Shown here: positions 1 through 8,882 of the stretch, in pieces
Position numbering within the stretch: position 1 is the stretch's first letter
Layout: each line of letters begins with the position of its first letter
Program-made: the position numbers and the translations under genes
Source: Meiothermus sp. CFH 77666
Lineage (GTDB): Bacteria > Deinococcota > Deinococci > Deinococcales > Thermaceae
Length of the DNA: 64,000 nucleotides
NCBI RefSeq assembly: GCF_017497985.1
Contig: NZ_JAGDFV010000001.1
Location: 286,855 to 350,854 of the forward strand
Direction: 5' to 3'
Notes under the pieces: model-generated
Database searches by the model: none
Told to the model about the DNA's origin: nothing
Seen by the model: the letters and a program-made list of their open reading frames with translations, nothing else

Positions 1-980
1 CCGACGAGCTTTTTGACTTCCTGCGCCGCTACGTGAACCAGGGTAACGCCGTTATTTTCATAAGCCACAAGCTGGCCGAGGTCATCAAGCTCTCCCACCG
101 CGTAACCGTCATTCGGGATGGCAAGGTCGTGGGTACGGTCAACACCACCGAGACCAACGTAGCCCAGCTGGCCCGCATGATGGTGGGGCGCGAGGTGATT
201 TTGTCGGTGGATAAAACCGAAGCCAGGCCCCGCGAGGTGGTACTGAAAGTTTCCAACCTGACCATCCCCGGCAAAGACAAAAAGCACCGCCTGAATGGGG
301 TGTCGTTCGAGGTACGGGCGGGCGAGATTGTAGGCATTGCAGGCGTGGAGGGCAATGGCCAGACCGAGCTGGTGGAGGCCATCACAGGCTTACGGCCTTA
401 TGAAGGCACTATTCAGTACGAAGGGCAGACCCTCCGGCCAAACGCCCGGGTTGTGCGTGAGTGGGGAGTATCCCACATCCCCGAAGACCGCAACGCCCGG
501 GGCCTGGTGCTGGACTTTACCACCCGCGAGAACCTGATTCTAGGAGACCATTACCGCAAGCCCAACGCAGGCTTTCTGGGCTTCATTGATGCCGACCAGA
601 TCGAGGCCAGAGCCCGTGAGATTGTGGAGCAGTTCGATGTGCGCCCACGCAGCACCGAGCTGGCAGCCCGGCGCTATTCGGGGGGTAATGCCCAAAAAAT
701 CATTGTAGGGCGCGAGTTGAGCCGCAAGCCCAGGGTGCTGGTGGCCGCCCAGCCTACCCGCGGGGTGGACATCGGAGCCATTGAGTTCATCCACGAAAAT
801 ATCGTCAAGGCCCGGGACGCAGGCATGGCCGTGCTGCTGGTCTCCGCCGACCTCAACGAGGTACGCTCGCTGGCTGACCGCATTCTGGTGATGTTTGAGG
901 GCCGCATCATGGGCGAACTCAAAGCCAGCGAGGCCAGTGAGGAAAAGCTGGGGCTCTTGATGGCGGGCATTACAGACTAG
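1..980 (+). CDS. ABC transporter ATPase, simple sugar/nucleoside type (3' part)
   Basis: The reading frame is open from the window edge, so the 5' end is missing. What is visible is the end of the first nucleotide-binding domain ([10 protein letters not shown], the H-loop region) and all of a second one. The second domain has a Walker A-like stretch ([10 protein letters not shown]), a signature YSGGNAQK and a degenerate Walker B ([12 protein letters not shown]). Tandem domains with SGGN(Q/A)QK belong to the ATPases of CUT2/BMP-type importers of sugars or nucleosides, which energise uptake at the inner membrane. No permease follows: the next gene is on the other strand after about 230 bases, so partners must lie upstream of the window. 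The substrate cannot be told from this half. Confidence 0.9.
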   Translation, partial: DELFDFLRRYVNQGNAVIFISHKLAEVIKLSHRVTVIRDGKVVGTVNTTETNVAQLARMMVGREVILSVDKTEARPREVVLKVSNLTIPGKDKKHRLNGVSFEVRAGEIVGIAGVEGNGQTELVEAITGLRPYEGTIQYEGQTLRPNARVVREWGVSHIPEDRNARGLVLDFTTRENLILGDHYRKPNAGFLGFIDADQIEARAREIVEQFDVRPRSTELAARRYSGGNAQKIIVGRELSRKPRVLVAAQPTRGVDIGAIEFIHENIVKARDAGMAVLLVSADLNEVRSLADRILVMFEGRIMGELKASEASEEKLGLLMAGITD

Positions 981-1212
981 CCGCGTTTCATACAAAGTCC
1001 ATCTGATACCAACTGCAGGCGTACAACCAACTTTCTGTCACCCCAAGATACGTAGTGGGTTTCCAACCCCTATCCCCTACCCCATGCTCCCTGCCAACCC
1101 TTTCCTACGCAATGCCCCTACAGAAAGTGTTCAGGCAAAAGGGGGTATGAGCCGCTTGGCTTCCCCCTGAGCGGGAGAACAAGAGCGTTCATTCGGATCA
1201 GGCTTTGTGCAA
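981..1212. other. intergenic region with a short dispersed repeat
   Basis: No gene is seen. A stretch near 1049-1095 (core GTTTCCAACCCCT, then a C-rich run ending in CTCCCTGC) resembles one at about 27765-27800, so it is probably a short dispersed intergenic repeat. Confidence 0.4.
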
Positions 1213-1869
1213 TCAGGAATGCGGAGTGGGGCCGTTATCCTTGAAAACCTCGGCGCTGGCTTCCCAGTAGGTTGCCATATCCTCGGCCAGCGCACGAGCA
1301 CGGCGCAGGGTTTCGGGATCCTCGGTGCTGTGTGAGAGACCCATCAGGTTGGCGACCATATCGGAGAGCTTCGTGAGCAGCCCTTGCAGGGCTTCTTGTT
1401 GAGCAGCGCTGAGCTGTTGCAGGTTCTTGAGGGTGGCGGGGCTGGCCCCCACCAGGGGCCCCCGGCCTTTGCGCTGGTCGGCCAGTGAGGCCTCGAGGGC
1501 GCGGTAACGGGCCAGACGACGTTCAAACTCGGGCAGAATGTCCTGGTCTACCTGCTGTAAAACATCTTCTACCTGGCGTCGGAAACTGGGAGCCTCGAGC
1601 AGATCAATCTCCCGGGCCAGTGCGTTGCGGCGCTCCAGGGCTTTCTTCATCAGGGGGTCGTCCTCTATGGCGGGGGCCAGACGGCGCTCGAGCTGGGTCG
1701 CGCTCATGGCCAGCCAGGCCAGCAGGGTAATGAACAGGGGCACCGGCCAGGCCGTGCGGTAGGGCTCGAGGCTCTGCACAAACAGCAGGGCAGCCACCAC
1801 CCCCAGGCCCAGCAGCAGAATCCAGATTGCCGGAGGCCGACGCCCTGCACGCAACACTCGCCAAAGCAT
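1213..1869 (-). CDS. membrane-anchored coiled-coil protein, function unknown
   Basis: A 218-residue protein with two hydrophobic segments near the N-terminus (about residues 13-32 and 41-57), then a long charged helical region rich in Leu, Glu, Gln and Arg that looks like a cytoplasmic coiled coil. No catalytic motif is visible. The ATG at 1869 is preceded by TAGGCT (RC of 1876-1881) with a 6-nt gap and no Shine-Dalgarno, as in other leaderless genes here. It lies about 100 bases downstream of the solute-binding/VWA gene on the same strand and may work with it. The topology is reminiscent of XpaC/TelA-associated proteins, but I see no diagnostic motif and give no function. Confidence 0.75.
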   Translation of the reverse strand: MLWRVLRAGRRPPAIWILLLGLGVVAALLFVQSLEPYRTAWPVPLFITLLAWLAMSATQLERRLAPAIEDDPLMKKALERRNALAREIDLLEAPSFRRQVEDVLQQVDQDILPEFERRLARYRALEASLADQRKGRGPLVGASPATLKNLQQLSAAQQEALQGLLTKLSDMVANLMGLSHSTEDPETLRRARALAEDMATYWEASAEVFKDNGPTPHS

Positions 1870-1969
1870 AGGTACAGCCTAGCAAATCAGCTACGGAGTA
1901 GCCGCTCATCCAGGCTACTGTTTTGTCCAGGACAAAGCATTCCTAACACCGGATGGCTCAGCTAATTTT

Positions 1970-3778
1970 TCAGAAATACTTGGAAAAACGCTCGAGCACC
2001 GGCCCCAGACCATTTTCGTCGCTACGTACCACCACCCCGCCCGTCCCCTCGGCCACCAGGCGCAAGGCTTCCCAGTCCGCTTCGCCGATGCCAACGCTAA
2101 AGACGTGCACGGTGTTCTGAGGGGTAAAGGCCAGACCCGAGGCCACGATGTTTCGCAGTTGGGCGCTCTCGGGGAACTCGAGCCGCACCTCCCGCTCCTG
2201 CCGGTCGGTCAGCTTGAGCAGCCCGGAAATACCCACAGAACCAGCATTAGCAACTCCATCGGATAGCAACACCACCCCCCGGATGGCCTCCCTCGAGACC
2301 CCTTCGTAACTGTCGGCCAGTTCCAGACCCCGTTTGATGGCCTCGTACATGGCGGTGTTGCCCCTGGCCGTGAGGGAATCAATGGCCTCCACAATGGCAA
2401 ACCGGGTCTTGCTCAGGGGGCCAATCGGAACCCGCACCTGCACACTGCTGGCAAAGGTGACCAGCCCTACGTGGGTGCCCGGCGCCGCTCGATCTAAAAA
2501 GCGTTTGGCCCCTTCCTTGGCCTGTTGAATGCGCTCGCCCGACATCGAGCCTGACGTATCTATCACCAGAACGGCCACACCAGGTTTCTTAACGTCCTCC
2601 CAGCTATTTTGGATGGCCCTTGCCACCTCGGGATTCAGCCTTCCGAGCAACTTTTTAGGCTCGTTGGGGTTGATACCCAGGGCAGCACCCAGCACATCGG
2701 CAAAGGGCAGGTTGGTTCCCGGACGAAAGCCCCAGGCCATAAACTGCCTCTGCACCGGTTCGCTCAGCAGGTACTCCTTAACCACCTGGGCTGCAGCCCG
2801 CTGTTGTGGCGTGACCCAGTCGGCGTTGGGAATGGCAAAGGGATTGTCGTGCCAGACCGTACCCTCTTTTGGGTAGAGCGCCACCACCTCGTAGCCCGCC
2901 TCGGTGATGGGCCGCTGCACAACCTGGCCACCCGGCACACTTTCGGCATTGACCCTTCCCTGGTAGAGCCAGGGCAGGTTGTACTCCTCCAGCGGGGCAA
3001 AATGCACGAAGCGCGGCCCCTGGAAAATTTTGGTCTGGAGTTTGAGGGTTTCGGGGTAATAGTGGTCTACCGTGGCCTGAAAGCGCCGTACATAGTTCTG
3101 GGTCTTGGCCGCCCGCACATCCTCCACAGTCAGGTTTGAACCCGAGCGGCCGGCGGCTGCCTGGTACAAAAGCTGCAAGGTCGAACGAGCAGTAGAGCTC
3201 ACTGCCGGGTCGGTAAAGGCCACCCTGGGCTTGCGTCCCCACTCCGCTTTGGCCGTAGGGCAAGCAGCCCAGCCCTGTGGGCTTTCTTTCAGGGCGATGA
3301 TGTCTGACCAGCCGATGGGTTTGGCCGGCCAGCCCAGGCACTCCGCCATCTCGCGGAAAGTGAAAATCACCACTGGGGTACGCACGATGGGGGGCATTGC
3401 AGCAAAGTCGAAAACCTGGCGGCGGGTGTCGAGGTTCACCTGGGCCAGCCAGTCCGAGGTCGAGGGCGAGACCACCGTGGGCTCGCCACCGGTGCGCTCC
3501 GGGAAGGCCACCCCCTGGTTGAGTTTGCGCACCAGGTGGGTATACATCTCACCCGAGTTGACCGTGACGCTTTTGGCCTGCACGGTGTATCGCCGGGAAC
3601 CAATCAGTACGGTTTTACCCTGTTTGTTGAACTCCTCGAGGGCTGGTTTGAGCACATTCTGCTTCTCGCCCGAAGTCCAGATCAGGACTTCCACGGTCTG
3701 GGTAGGGTAAAACAAAAAGAAAAAGGCTAGCGCACCAATGAAGCCTATCGCCACCAGAACTTGCACCAGGTTTCGCAC
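1970..3778 (-). CDS. solute-binding protein fused to a VWA domain
   Basis: A 602-residue protein anchored by one N-terminal membrane helix (about residues 4-24). Residues about 30-390 look like an extracellular solute-binding protein fold (VEVLIWTSGEKQNVLKPALEEFN, shown here only in part). Residues about 400-600 form a von Willebrand A domain with a complete MIDAS: DTSGSMS, then GNTAMYEAI, then LLSDGVAN. The domain should bind a divalent metal and a protein partner outside the membrane. I chose the GTG at 3778 because TACACT (RC of 3786-3791) stands 7 nt before it. A longer TTG-started version from 3826 is possible but would give an unlikely polar lead-in. The family occurs as 'substrate-binding and VWA domain-containing protein'; its ligand is unknown. 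Confidence 0.85.
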   Translation of the reverse strand: MRNLVQVLVAIGFIGALAFFFLFYPTQTVEVLIWTSGEKQNVLKPALEEFNKQGKTVLIGSRRYTVQAKSVTVNSGEMYTHLVRKLNQGVAFPERTGGEPTVVSPSTSDWLAQVNLDTRRQVFDFAAMPPIVRTPVVIFTFREMAECLGWPAKPIGWSDIIALKESPQGWAACPTAKAEWGRKPRVAFTDPAVSSTARSTLQLLYQAAAGRSGSNLTVEDVRAAKTQNYVRRFQATVDHYYPETLKLQTKIFQGPRFVHFAPLEEYNLPWLYQGRVNAESVPGGQVVQRPITEAGYEVVALYPKEGTVWHDNPFAIPNADWVTPQQRAAAQVVKEYLLSEPVQRQFMAWGFRPGTNLPFADVLGAALGINPNEPKKLLGRLNPEVARAIQNSWEDVKKPGVAVLVIDTSGSMSGERIQQAKEGAKRFLDRAAPGTHVGLVTFASSVQVRVPIGPLSKTRFAIVEAIDSLTARGNTAMYEAIKRGLELADSYEGVSREAIRGVVLLSDGVANAGSVGISGLLKLTDRQEREVRLEFPESAQLRNIVASGLAFTPQNTVHVFSVGIGEADWEALRLVAEGTGGVVVRSDENGLGPVLERFSKYF

Positions 3779-3955
3779 ATCTACCAGTGTAGTGCAGTTT
3801 GGGCAGAAGGATGGTTCTGAATACAATGCCGCACCGGAAAGCTATCTGTAAGCTTTGCTAAGGCACTATCACAGGTCACGGGTCGCAAGCCCAGGCATCG
3901 AGCGCCTGAAGCAACCTGAATCAGGCCAGAAGCAAATAAACCCGCATCTCAACCC

Positions 3956-4945
3956 TCAAGGGTCTTGAAACTCGCCTTTGACACCTTCCAGCACCACTAC
4001 ATCGCTAGTATCGAGGTTGTAGAGCACCCTGGTTCCCTCTACAAATCCGTCTTTGTTCTGGCTTCGCACCGGCCTGTCTTTGGAACCATACAGATAGGCC
4101 ACCCGGTCTTTCTCGCGCACCACCGCACTTTCGGCGGTGGAGGTGCGCCCATCCTGCACCAGCTTGATTCCACCAAAAAGGCGAAGAATCTCGTCGTCTA
4201 CGTTGTAAATCATGCGCTGCGCGCTACCCTGAAGGGGCTTGTCGCCGGCGCGCTCGAGCTCGATGGGCCCGGCCACTCGAGCGTCGCCGCTCTGGTTGTC
4301 GTAGTCGAGGCGGCTGCCCCAGGCCTTGCTCCTGCCCTGCTGAACCTCCACCGCCCTGGGGGCAGGTTTGAGGTCGAGCTCGAGGCGATCCTCTTCTTCG
4401 ATGTATCTGGCGGTGCCGCCGGTCATGAATACATAGTCGTTAACCTCACGAACCTGCTCCACCCGAGCAATCGCACCAAAGGCCCGGGCATCCTCACCAA
4501 AAGTAATCTGTACTCGGAAGGGGGGTGGGTCGGCAAAGAGCGAGCGGGTCAGGGAAGATCCCTCAGGCCTGCCCCCTATCCGGATATCAAAGGCCTTCAG
4601 ACTGCCGTCGTTTTGCTCGGCGGCCTCGAGGCGCACCTGCTGCCCCACCTTCAGGTCGGTAAACTGCGCCACTTTACCTTCCTGCCAGAAACGGGTCAGG
4701 TTATCCGTAGTGAACACCTGCTCCCCCAAACGAAGGGTTTTCTTTTCGGGATCCAGCCCGGTAATGACCCCCCCATACAGGTCGCGCAGCTCGATGATGG
4801 CCGGGGGGTTATCGGGCCCGGTCTTAACCACCACAATCTTCTTGCCGCGCCGCTCAATTTCAGCCGTGGTCTGAAAGGAAGGCTCGGGGTCTTGCTGGGC
4901 CAGGGCCACCAGCAACAACCCCGAAACCAGCAAAAGCCAGCGCAT
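3956..4945 (-). CDS. LptA/OstA-like envelope protein, second copy
   Basis: A 329-residue protein with an N-terminal signal peptide (LLLVSGLLLVALA|Q). The C-terminal half has the repeated beta-strand pattern of the OstA/LptA fold (VFMTGGTARYIEEEDRL; RMIYNVDDEILRLFGG; TRVLYNLDTSDVVVLEG). In LPS transport this fold forms the periplasmic bridge for lipid from LptC to the outer membrane. It is the last of three same-strand genes, 8 bases after another LptA-like gene. The N-terminal 130 residues are extra compared with a minimal LptA of about 170-185 residues. Whether it carries a lipid in an organism without classical LPS is unknown. Confidence 0.75.
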   Translation of the reverse strand: MRWLLLVSGLLLVALAQQDPEPSFQTTAEIERRGKKIVVVKTGPDNPPAIIELRDLYGGVITGLDPEKKTLRLGEQVFTTDNLTRFWQEGKVAQFTDLKVGQQVRLEAAEQNDGSLKAFDIRIGGRPEGSSLTRSLFADPPPFRVQITFGEDARAFGAIARVEQVREVNDYVFMTGGTARYIEEEDRLELDLKPAPRAVEVQQGRSKAWGSRLDYDNQSGDARVAGPIELERAGDKPLQGSAQRMIYNVDDEILRLFGGIKLVQDGRTSTAESAVVREKDRVAYLYGSKDRPVRSQNKDGFVEGTRVLYNLDTSDVVVLEGVKGEFQDP

Positions 4946-4953
4946 AGGGCTTA

Positions 4954-5868
4954 TTATTGCTCGCTCAGCTTGCGGAAGTCGTTCACCGGGAGCTTGGGTG
5001 CCTGGGCCAGCACCCGCACCTGGGAGCGGTTAACGTTGTGCAAGAGCGAGTTGCCTGAAAGGGTAGCCCGCTCCTTGACGTTGACGCTGCGGGCCGGCAC
5101 GTTCTGGTTACCGACCCGGCCCGCCACTATGGTGGCCTCGCCGGTGTTGTCGTTGTAGATCAGGCTGGCTCCGGTGGTGGTAATGTCGCCATCTACCAAG
5201 GTGACGCCGCCGGTGGCCAGCAGGCGCTTCTCATCGGTCAGGCTGCGAATCTCCCTGGCGCGAATGACCAGGTCGCCCTTGCCCTCCCGCTTGCGAACCA
5301 GCACCACTTCTTTGGCATCGGTAAAAACCGCCAGACCCTGGTCCTCTTCGTAGTACACCGCGTCCGAGCGCCCTTCCTGGCGACCATTCTTGAGGGTCAC
5401 GCCGCCTTCGCTGGTGGAGATGTTGGTGTCTACCTCGAAGGTCATGCGTGGGGCGGTAACTTCGACCGGGTCGCTGTTTTTGTCGCGGGGTTCCTGGCGC
5501 ATCCGGGCGTTGCCGTCCAGGGTGCCGCGTCCGTTGGACTCACGGTAGACCAGCCTGGGGCCGCTCGCGGTCATGCGGTCGCGCTTGACCACCACGTTGC
5601 CATCGAAGGAGGCTACCCGCTCCCCTTCGGCCTCCTGCATGGTTTTGCCCTGTGGAGCCTCTAAGGTAGCGCGAGTAGCGTTGATTTCTAAGTCTTTGAC
5701 TTTCCCAATCACCCCACCCGGCCTGCCGGCCTCGTAAACCCAGGGGCCATTGCGCAGGTTACCCGAGCGCTGCCCGCCAGGGGCCTCAATGGTGATGATG
5801 CGCTGTTCCTTGCTTTGGGCCAGGACTACCAAAGTCAGTAGAAAAAGAATCAAACCAACGCGTTTCAT
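4954..5868 (-). CDS. LptA/OstA-like envelope protein
   Basis: A 304-residue protein with signal peptide (MKRVGLILFLLTLVVLAQS) and OstA-type repeats through the chain: GNVVVKRDRMTASGPRLVYR, ATGGVTLVDGDITTTGASL and SLIYNDNTGEATIVAG. The ATG overlaps the stop of the LptC-like gene (ATGA), so the two are translationally coupled. It is longer than proteobacterial LptA, with about two tandem copies of the jelly-roll strand pattern. The role is inferred: periplasmic lipid or glycolipid transfer to the outer membrane. Confidence 0.8.
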   Translation of the reverse strand: MKRVGLILFLLTLVVLAQSKEQRIITIEAPGGQRSGNLRNGPWVYEAGRPGGVIGKVKDLEINATRATLEAPQGKTMQEAEGERVASFDGNVVVKRDRMTASGPRLVYRESNGRGTLDGNARMRQEPRDKNSDPVEVTAPRMTFEVDTNISTSEGGVTLKNGRQEGRSDAVYYEEDQGLAVFTDAKEVVLVRKREGKGDLVIRAREIRSLTDEKRLLATGGVTLVDGDITTTGASLIYNDNTGEATIVAGRVGNQNVPARSVNVKERATLSGNSLLHNVNRSQVRVLAQAPKLPVNDFRKLSEQ

Positions 5869-6434
5869 GAACTACCACCTTCGATAGGGCAGGGCGGCTG
5901 CTCCCCGCCGGAGATGAACTTTTCGATAGGGTCGCGCCAACTGGGGTTTTCGATACCAAAATCGCTTTTGAAGTCTTTGCCCTGCACCTCCAGGCTGGGC
6001 GCGGTGATGAATACGCTGGGCGCACGAAAACCCTCGCGCTGGTCTATCGTGACCGGCATCTCGCCAGGTTTACCCAGATTGACGGTGTAGCACCCCTTCA
6101 GGATCTCCACCCTGGCGTAGGGCAGCCGCAGGTTATCGGCTCGGTCAATGGTCACTTCTGGGGCAGAAAGCCGCATATCCAGGCGGTTTTCTACAAAGCG
6201 CTGCCCCGACTGCAAACCGGTTACCCTGGCCTCGCGGGTGCCAGGGTCTTGCTCGACCTGCATGGCGGCAAACTCCCAGCGGGCCTTGGGGTCTTGTTCG
6301 GGGTAAAGGGTCAGGCGGACATTCTCGAGTTTCACCCCTCGGTTGGGGGCAGCAGGCGTTGGAACAGGGCGGCTCACCAGAAAAAGCGAGAGTACCCCTA
6401 TCACAACTAGAGCGATGAGCGCAGGTCGAACCAC
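5865..6434 (-). CDS. LptC-like inner-membrane anchored protein
   Basis: A 189-residue protein with one N-terminal membrane helix (ALIALVVIGVLSLFLV), then a soluble region that starts PNRGVKLENVRLTLY, the usual LptC lead-in, and continues in beta-strand-rich sequence. LptC docks on the LptBFG transporter and hands lipid to LptA; the two genes downstream are LptA-like, which supports the call. The start is the GTG at 6434, six bases after a TACCCT -10 box and without a Shine-Dalgarno. No lptB, lptF or lptG is in the window. Confidence 0.7.
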   Translation of the reverse strand: MVRPALIALVVIGVLSLFLVSRPVPTPAAPNRGVKLENVRLTLYPEQDPKARWEFAAMQVEQDPGTREARVTGLQSGQRFVENRLDMRLSAPEVTIDRADNLRLPYARVEILKGCYTVNLGKPGEMPVTIDQREGFRAPSVFITAPSLEVQGKDFKSDFGIENPSWRDPIEKFISGGEQPPCPIEGGSS

Positions 6435-6600
6435 GGCTAGAGGGTAGAAGCAAGATCGCTAAGAAGCGTGAACAGAGGGCTAAAGACCGTTGGCACAGAT
6501 TGAACGTTAGATGAGCAGCCGCTATGCTGCATCTGTACCCAGAATAGCGTTTTCCCCCGAGACACAAGGTTCTTTTCGCAGTTTTCTAACACAGCGCTGC
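6435..6600. other. intergenic region, no gene seen
   Basis: This 166-base gap lies between the 3' end of the FemAB-like gene and the start of the LptC-like gene, both on the minus strand. It carries the putative TACCCT -10 box of the latter just upstream of 6434. I see no RNA gene or terminator. Confidence 0.4.
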
Positions 6601-7623
6601 TCACAGCACATCCCGCGTAGTGCCCCGAGTGCGGTAGTTGACCCAGTTCTTGCGAAGCCGCAGGGCTTTTTTGATTGCGCTGTAAAGCGGTGAGAGGCTG
6701 ACATCGTAAGCGGGAAAGCGCACCCGGTTACCACCAAAGCCTTCCTTGAATGCGTCTATGCCTGCAGCATGGCTGCCCTCGCTCTGGCGGGGCACACCCC
6801 ACAGATCGTAGATGCGGTAGCCGTTCTCGATACCCCAGTTGATGGCGCCCCAGTGCATGCCATTGGGTGCTTTGGCATTGGAGTTCTCGCGGCTGCTGCC
6901 ACCATAAAGGTAGTCCACCTTGCCCGCGAAAGCCACAAACAGACCTGCGGCCAGCGCCTTACCCTCCAGACGCGAGATGGAGATGAAGGCCTGGCCCAGG
7001 GGTTGATTCATCTCATTGAGAACGGTTTGGTAATAGGCTTTGGCGTGCTGCAAAAGCCGGGCCCGCCGGTTGGTCTCCTCGAAAAGCTGCCAGAACTCTT
7101 CAAAAGCTTCCATGCCTTCGATGGTGGTCACAACGCGCTTCTCGGCGAGCCGGGTATTCCGGCGGTGCATATTTTCCATGTTGGCCAGCAGTCCGTCGCG
7201 CCCCAGGGTCAGGTCAAGCCAGATGGTGTATTCGGGCTGAATGGTCTCTTCTATGCGCATCTGGGGAAATTCCGGGGCGGGTTGCGCGGCGGGCTGGCCG
7301 GTCTCGGGCTCGAGTTTCAGGTAGACCGCACCTCCGGCCCGCTGTTTGAGCACCTCTACTACCCTGGGCAAATCCCGAATGTCGCGCAGTGCGGGGCCCC
7401 GCGAAGCGTACAGCATGGAGACAGGCCCCACAAAACTGCGGCGGAAAAGTTGTGCAGCCGCAATCAGCTCGTCGCCGTCGAAGATTGCGACCCGCTCCGG
7501 CTGCCACCCGGAGAGCTTTTTGACCTCCCCCCAGCCCCACGACTGCAAGGCACTGCTAATAGGCAGGGATGAAACCAGTTGATTCCAAAGCGCCGCCTCG
7601 GTAATGGGCTCTAATCTCAACAC
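6601..7623 (-). CDS. FemAB/FemX-type peptidyltransferase (GNAT fold)
   Basis: A 340-residue protein matching the FemAB family: N-terminal SALQSWGWGEVKKLSGWQPERV, central YTIWLDLTLGRDGLLANM followed by NMHRRNTRLAEKR, and C-terminal YLYGGSSRENSNAKAPNGMHW with IYDLWGVP. These enzymes use aminoacyl-tRNA to add amino acids to the third-position diamino acid of lipid II. Thermus-type peptidoglycan has glycine side chains on ornithine, so glycine addition is a reasonable inference. GTG start at 7623, with CATAAT (RC of 7632-7637) eight bases before it. It is divergent from pheA. Confidence 0.85.
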   Translation of the reverse strand: MLRLEPITEAALWNQLVSSLPISSALQSWGWGEVKKLSGWQPERVAIFDGDELIAAAQLFRRSFVGPVSMLYASRGPALRDIRDLPRVVEVLKQRAGGAVYLKLEPETGQPAAQPAPEFPQMRIEETIQPEYTIWLDLTLGRDGLLANMENMHRRNTRLAEKRVVTTIEGMEAFEEFWQLFEETNRRARLLQHAKAYYQTVLNEMNQPLGQAFISISRLEGKALAAGLFVAFAGKVDYLYGGSSRENSNAKAPNGMHWGAINWGIENGYRIYDLWGVPRQSEGSHAAGIDAFKEGFGGNRVRFPAYDVSLSPLYSAIKKALRLRKNWVNYRTRGTTRDVL

Positions 7624-7713
7624 GCTGTACCATTATGCCGTATCCGGGATGGACTGCCCGAAAGGATGCTAGGCTATCTGGTAAAACCAGGAAAACTTAT
7701 ACTGGGCTGCGTG

Positions 7714-8556
7714 ATGCGAATTGCCTTTCAGGGAACCGAGGGAGCCTACAGCGAAGAAGCCTCGCTCAAAGCCTTTCCAGGTGCACAAACCATTGGGCTT
7801 CCCACCTTTCATCAGGTGTTTTCTGCGGTGACCAACCACGAGGTGGATATGGGCGTGGTTCCGGTGGAAAACACCACCGCCGGAATTATCAATCAGACCT
7901 ACGACCTGCTCCTGGAAACCGACCTGCACGTGGTGGGTGAGATCGTGCTGAAGGTCGAGCACTGCTTGCTGGCCCCGCCCGGAACCCGTTTGGAGGACAT
8001 CCGCAAGGTTAAGAGCCATCCGCAGGGCCTGGCCCAGTGCGATGGCTTTATTGCCCGCTACAAACTCGAGGCCGAGCCCGTCTACGACACCGCCGGCGCC
8101 GCCCGCGAACTAGCCGAACACCCCCAGCCCGGCCTGGCCGCCATTGCCAGCCGCCGCGCCGCCGAGCGCTATGGCCTCTGCATCCTGGCCGAGGGCATTC
8201 AGGACTTTATTGGCAATTACACCCGCTTCTTTGTGCTCTCGCGGGAAGATTTACCCCGCCGGGAAGGCCCCTACAAAACCTCGGTAGTCTTTACCACCCG
8301 CCACCGGCCCGGCGAACTGCTCGCCGCTTTGCAGGCTTTTGCCGACCAGGGCATTAACCTGACCAAGCTCGAGTCCCGTCCCCGCCGCGACCCCGACCGT
8401 CCCTTTTCCCCCATCTTCTACGCCGATTTCGAGGGCCACGCCGAAGACCCCGGCCCGTCTCAGGCTTTGCTGACCCTGTTGCGTCGGGCTTCGTTTGTCA
8501 AAGTGTTGGGCTCGTATCCCGCAGTGACCAGTTGGGGCCTGCTCAAAGAGAGTTAA
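7714..8556 (+). CDS. pheA: prephenate dehydratase
   Basis: A 280-residue monofunctional enzyme converting prephenate to phenylpyruvate, the last dedicated step to phenylalanine before transamination. The catalytic domain opens MRIAFQGTEGAYSEEA, has PVENTTAGIINQTYDLL, and carries the active-site TRF motif (IGNYTRFFVL). A C-terminal ACT domain follows (KTSVVFTTRHRPGELLAAL) with the phenylalanine-binding ESRP motif (TKLESRPRRD). I start at 7714, where homology begins; an in-frame ATG at 7666 would add 16 unrelated residues. A TATACT box at 7698-7703 is 10 nt upstream, fitting a leaderless mRNA. The TAA stop lies inside the terminal repeat of a MITE-like element. Confidence 0.95.
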   Translation: MRIAFQGTEGAYSEEASLKAFPGAQTIGLPTFHQVFSAVTNHEVDMGVVPVENTTAGIINQTYDLLLETDLHVVGEIVLKVEHCLLAPPGTRLEDIRKVKSHPQGLAQCDGFIARYKLEAEPVYDTAGAARELAEHPQPGLAAIASRRAAERYGLCILAEGIQDFIGNYTRFFVLSREDLPRREGPYKTSVVFTTRHRPGELLAALQAFADQGINLTKLESRPRRDPDRPFSPIFYADFEGHAEDPGPSQALLTLLRRASFVKVLGSYPAVTSWGLLKES

Positions 8557-8673
8557 GTATTTCCACGATAGAAACGTTATGGGTAGGGAAAGGGTGATTC
8601 ACGAGGCCGGCCGTTGCAAACAGAATTCGCACTTCCGTTGAGATGCATGATATTTCCATCGCAGGCGCACTTA
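8554..8673 (+). repeat. MITE-like element, copy 1
   Basis: A 120-base sequence whose reverse complement recurs at 10863-10986 with roughly 85-90% identity by eye. Both ends start TAAGT and carry an imperfect terminal inverted repeat (left: TAAGT...CGATAGAAA; right, reversed: TAAGT...CGATGGAAA). It has no ORF. Ends in TA suggest a TA target duplication, as for IS630/mariner-type movement (inference). Its first three bases are the pheA stop codon. Confidence 0.75.
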
Positions 8674-8882
8674 GTGGTCTGGTAAGTAAATTTATGGGTT
8701 CATTCCGAACGTAGCGAAGCGAAGATAGGAATCTGATGTGCTTCAGTCCACTGTAATCACTGTTCCTTTGCAGAGCCAGATTCCTCGTTGCACTGCGTGC
8801 ATCTCGGAATGACTACAAGAAATCAAGAGCGGAAGTTGGGTTCAATGGAGGCATCTCAAACACTTTGTTACCAGACCACTTA
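8671..8882. repeat. second MITE-like element with nested hairpin
   Basis: Perfect 13-base terminal inverted repeats AGTGGTCTGGTAA frame about 212 bases (left arm within 8671-8685, right arm 8868-8882). Inside lies another inverted pair: TCATTCCGA at 8700-8708 with TCGGAATGA at 8804-8812, and AGGAATCTG at 8727-8735 with CAGATTCCT at 8777-8785. The whole could fold as one long stem. No coding capacity. It abuts copy 1 of the first element, sharing the TTA at 8671-8673. Confidence 0.7.

Noticed and set aside
3965..5158. 397-codon plus-strand frame over the LptA-like genes
   Set aside because: Antisense shadow spanning two genes that have signal peptides and OstA repeats on the minus strand.
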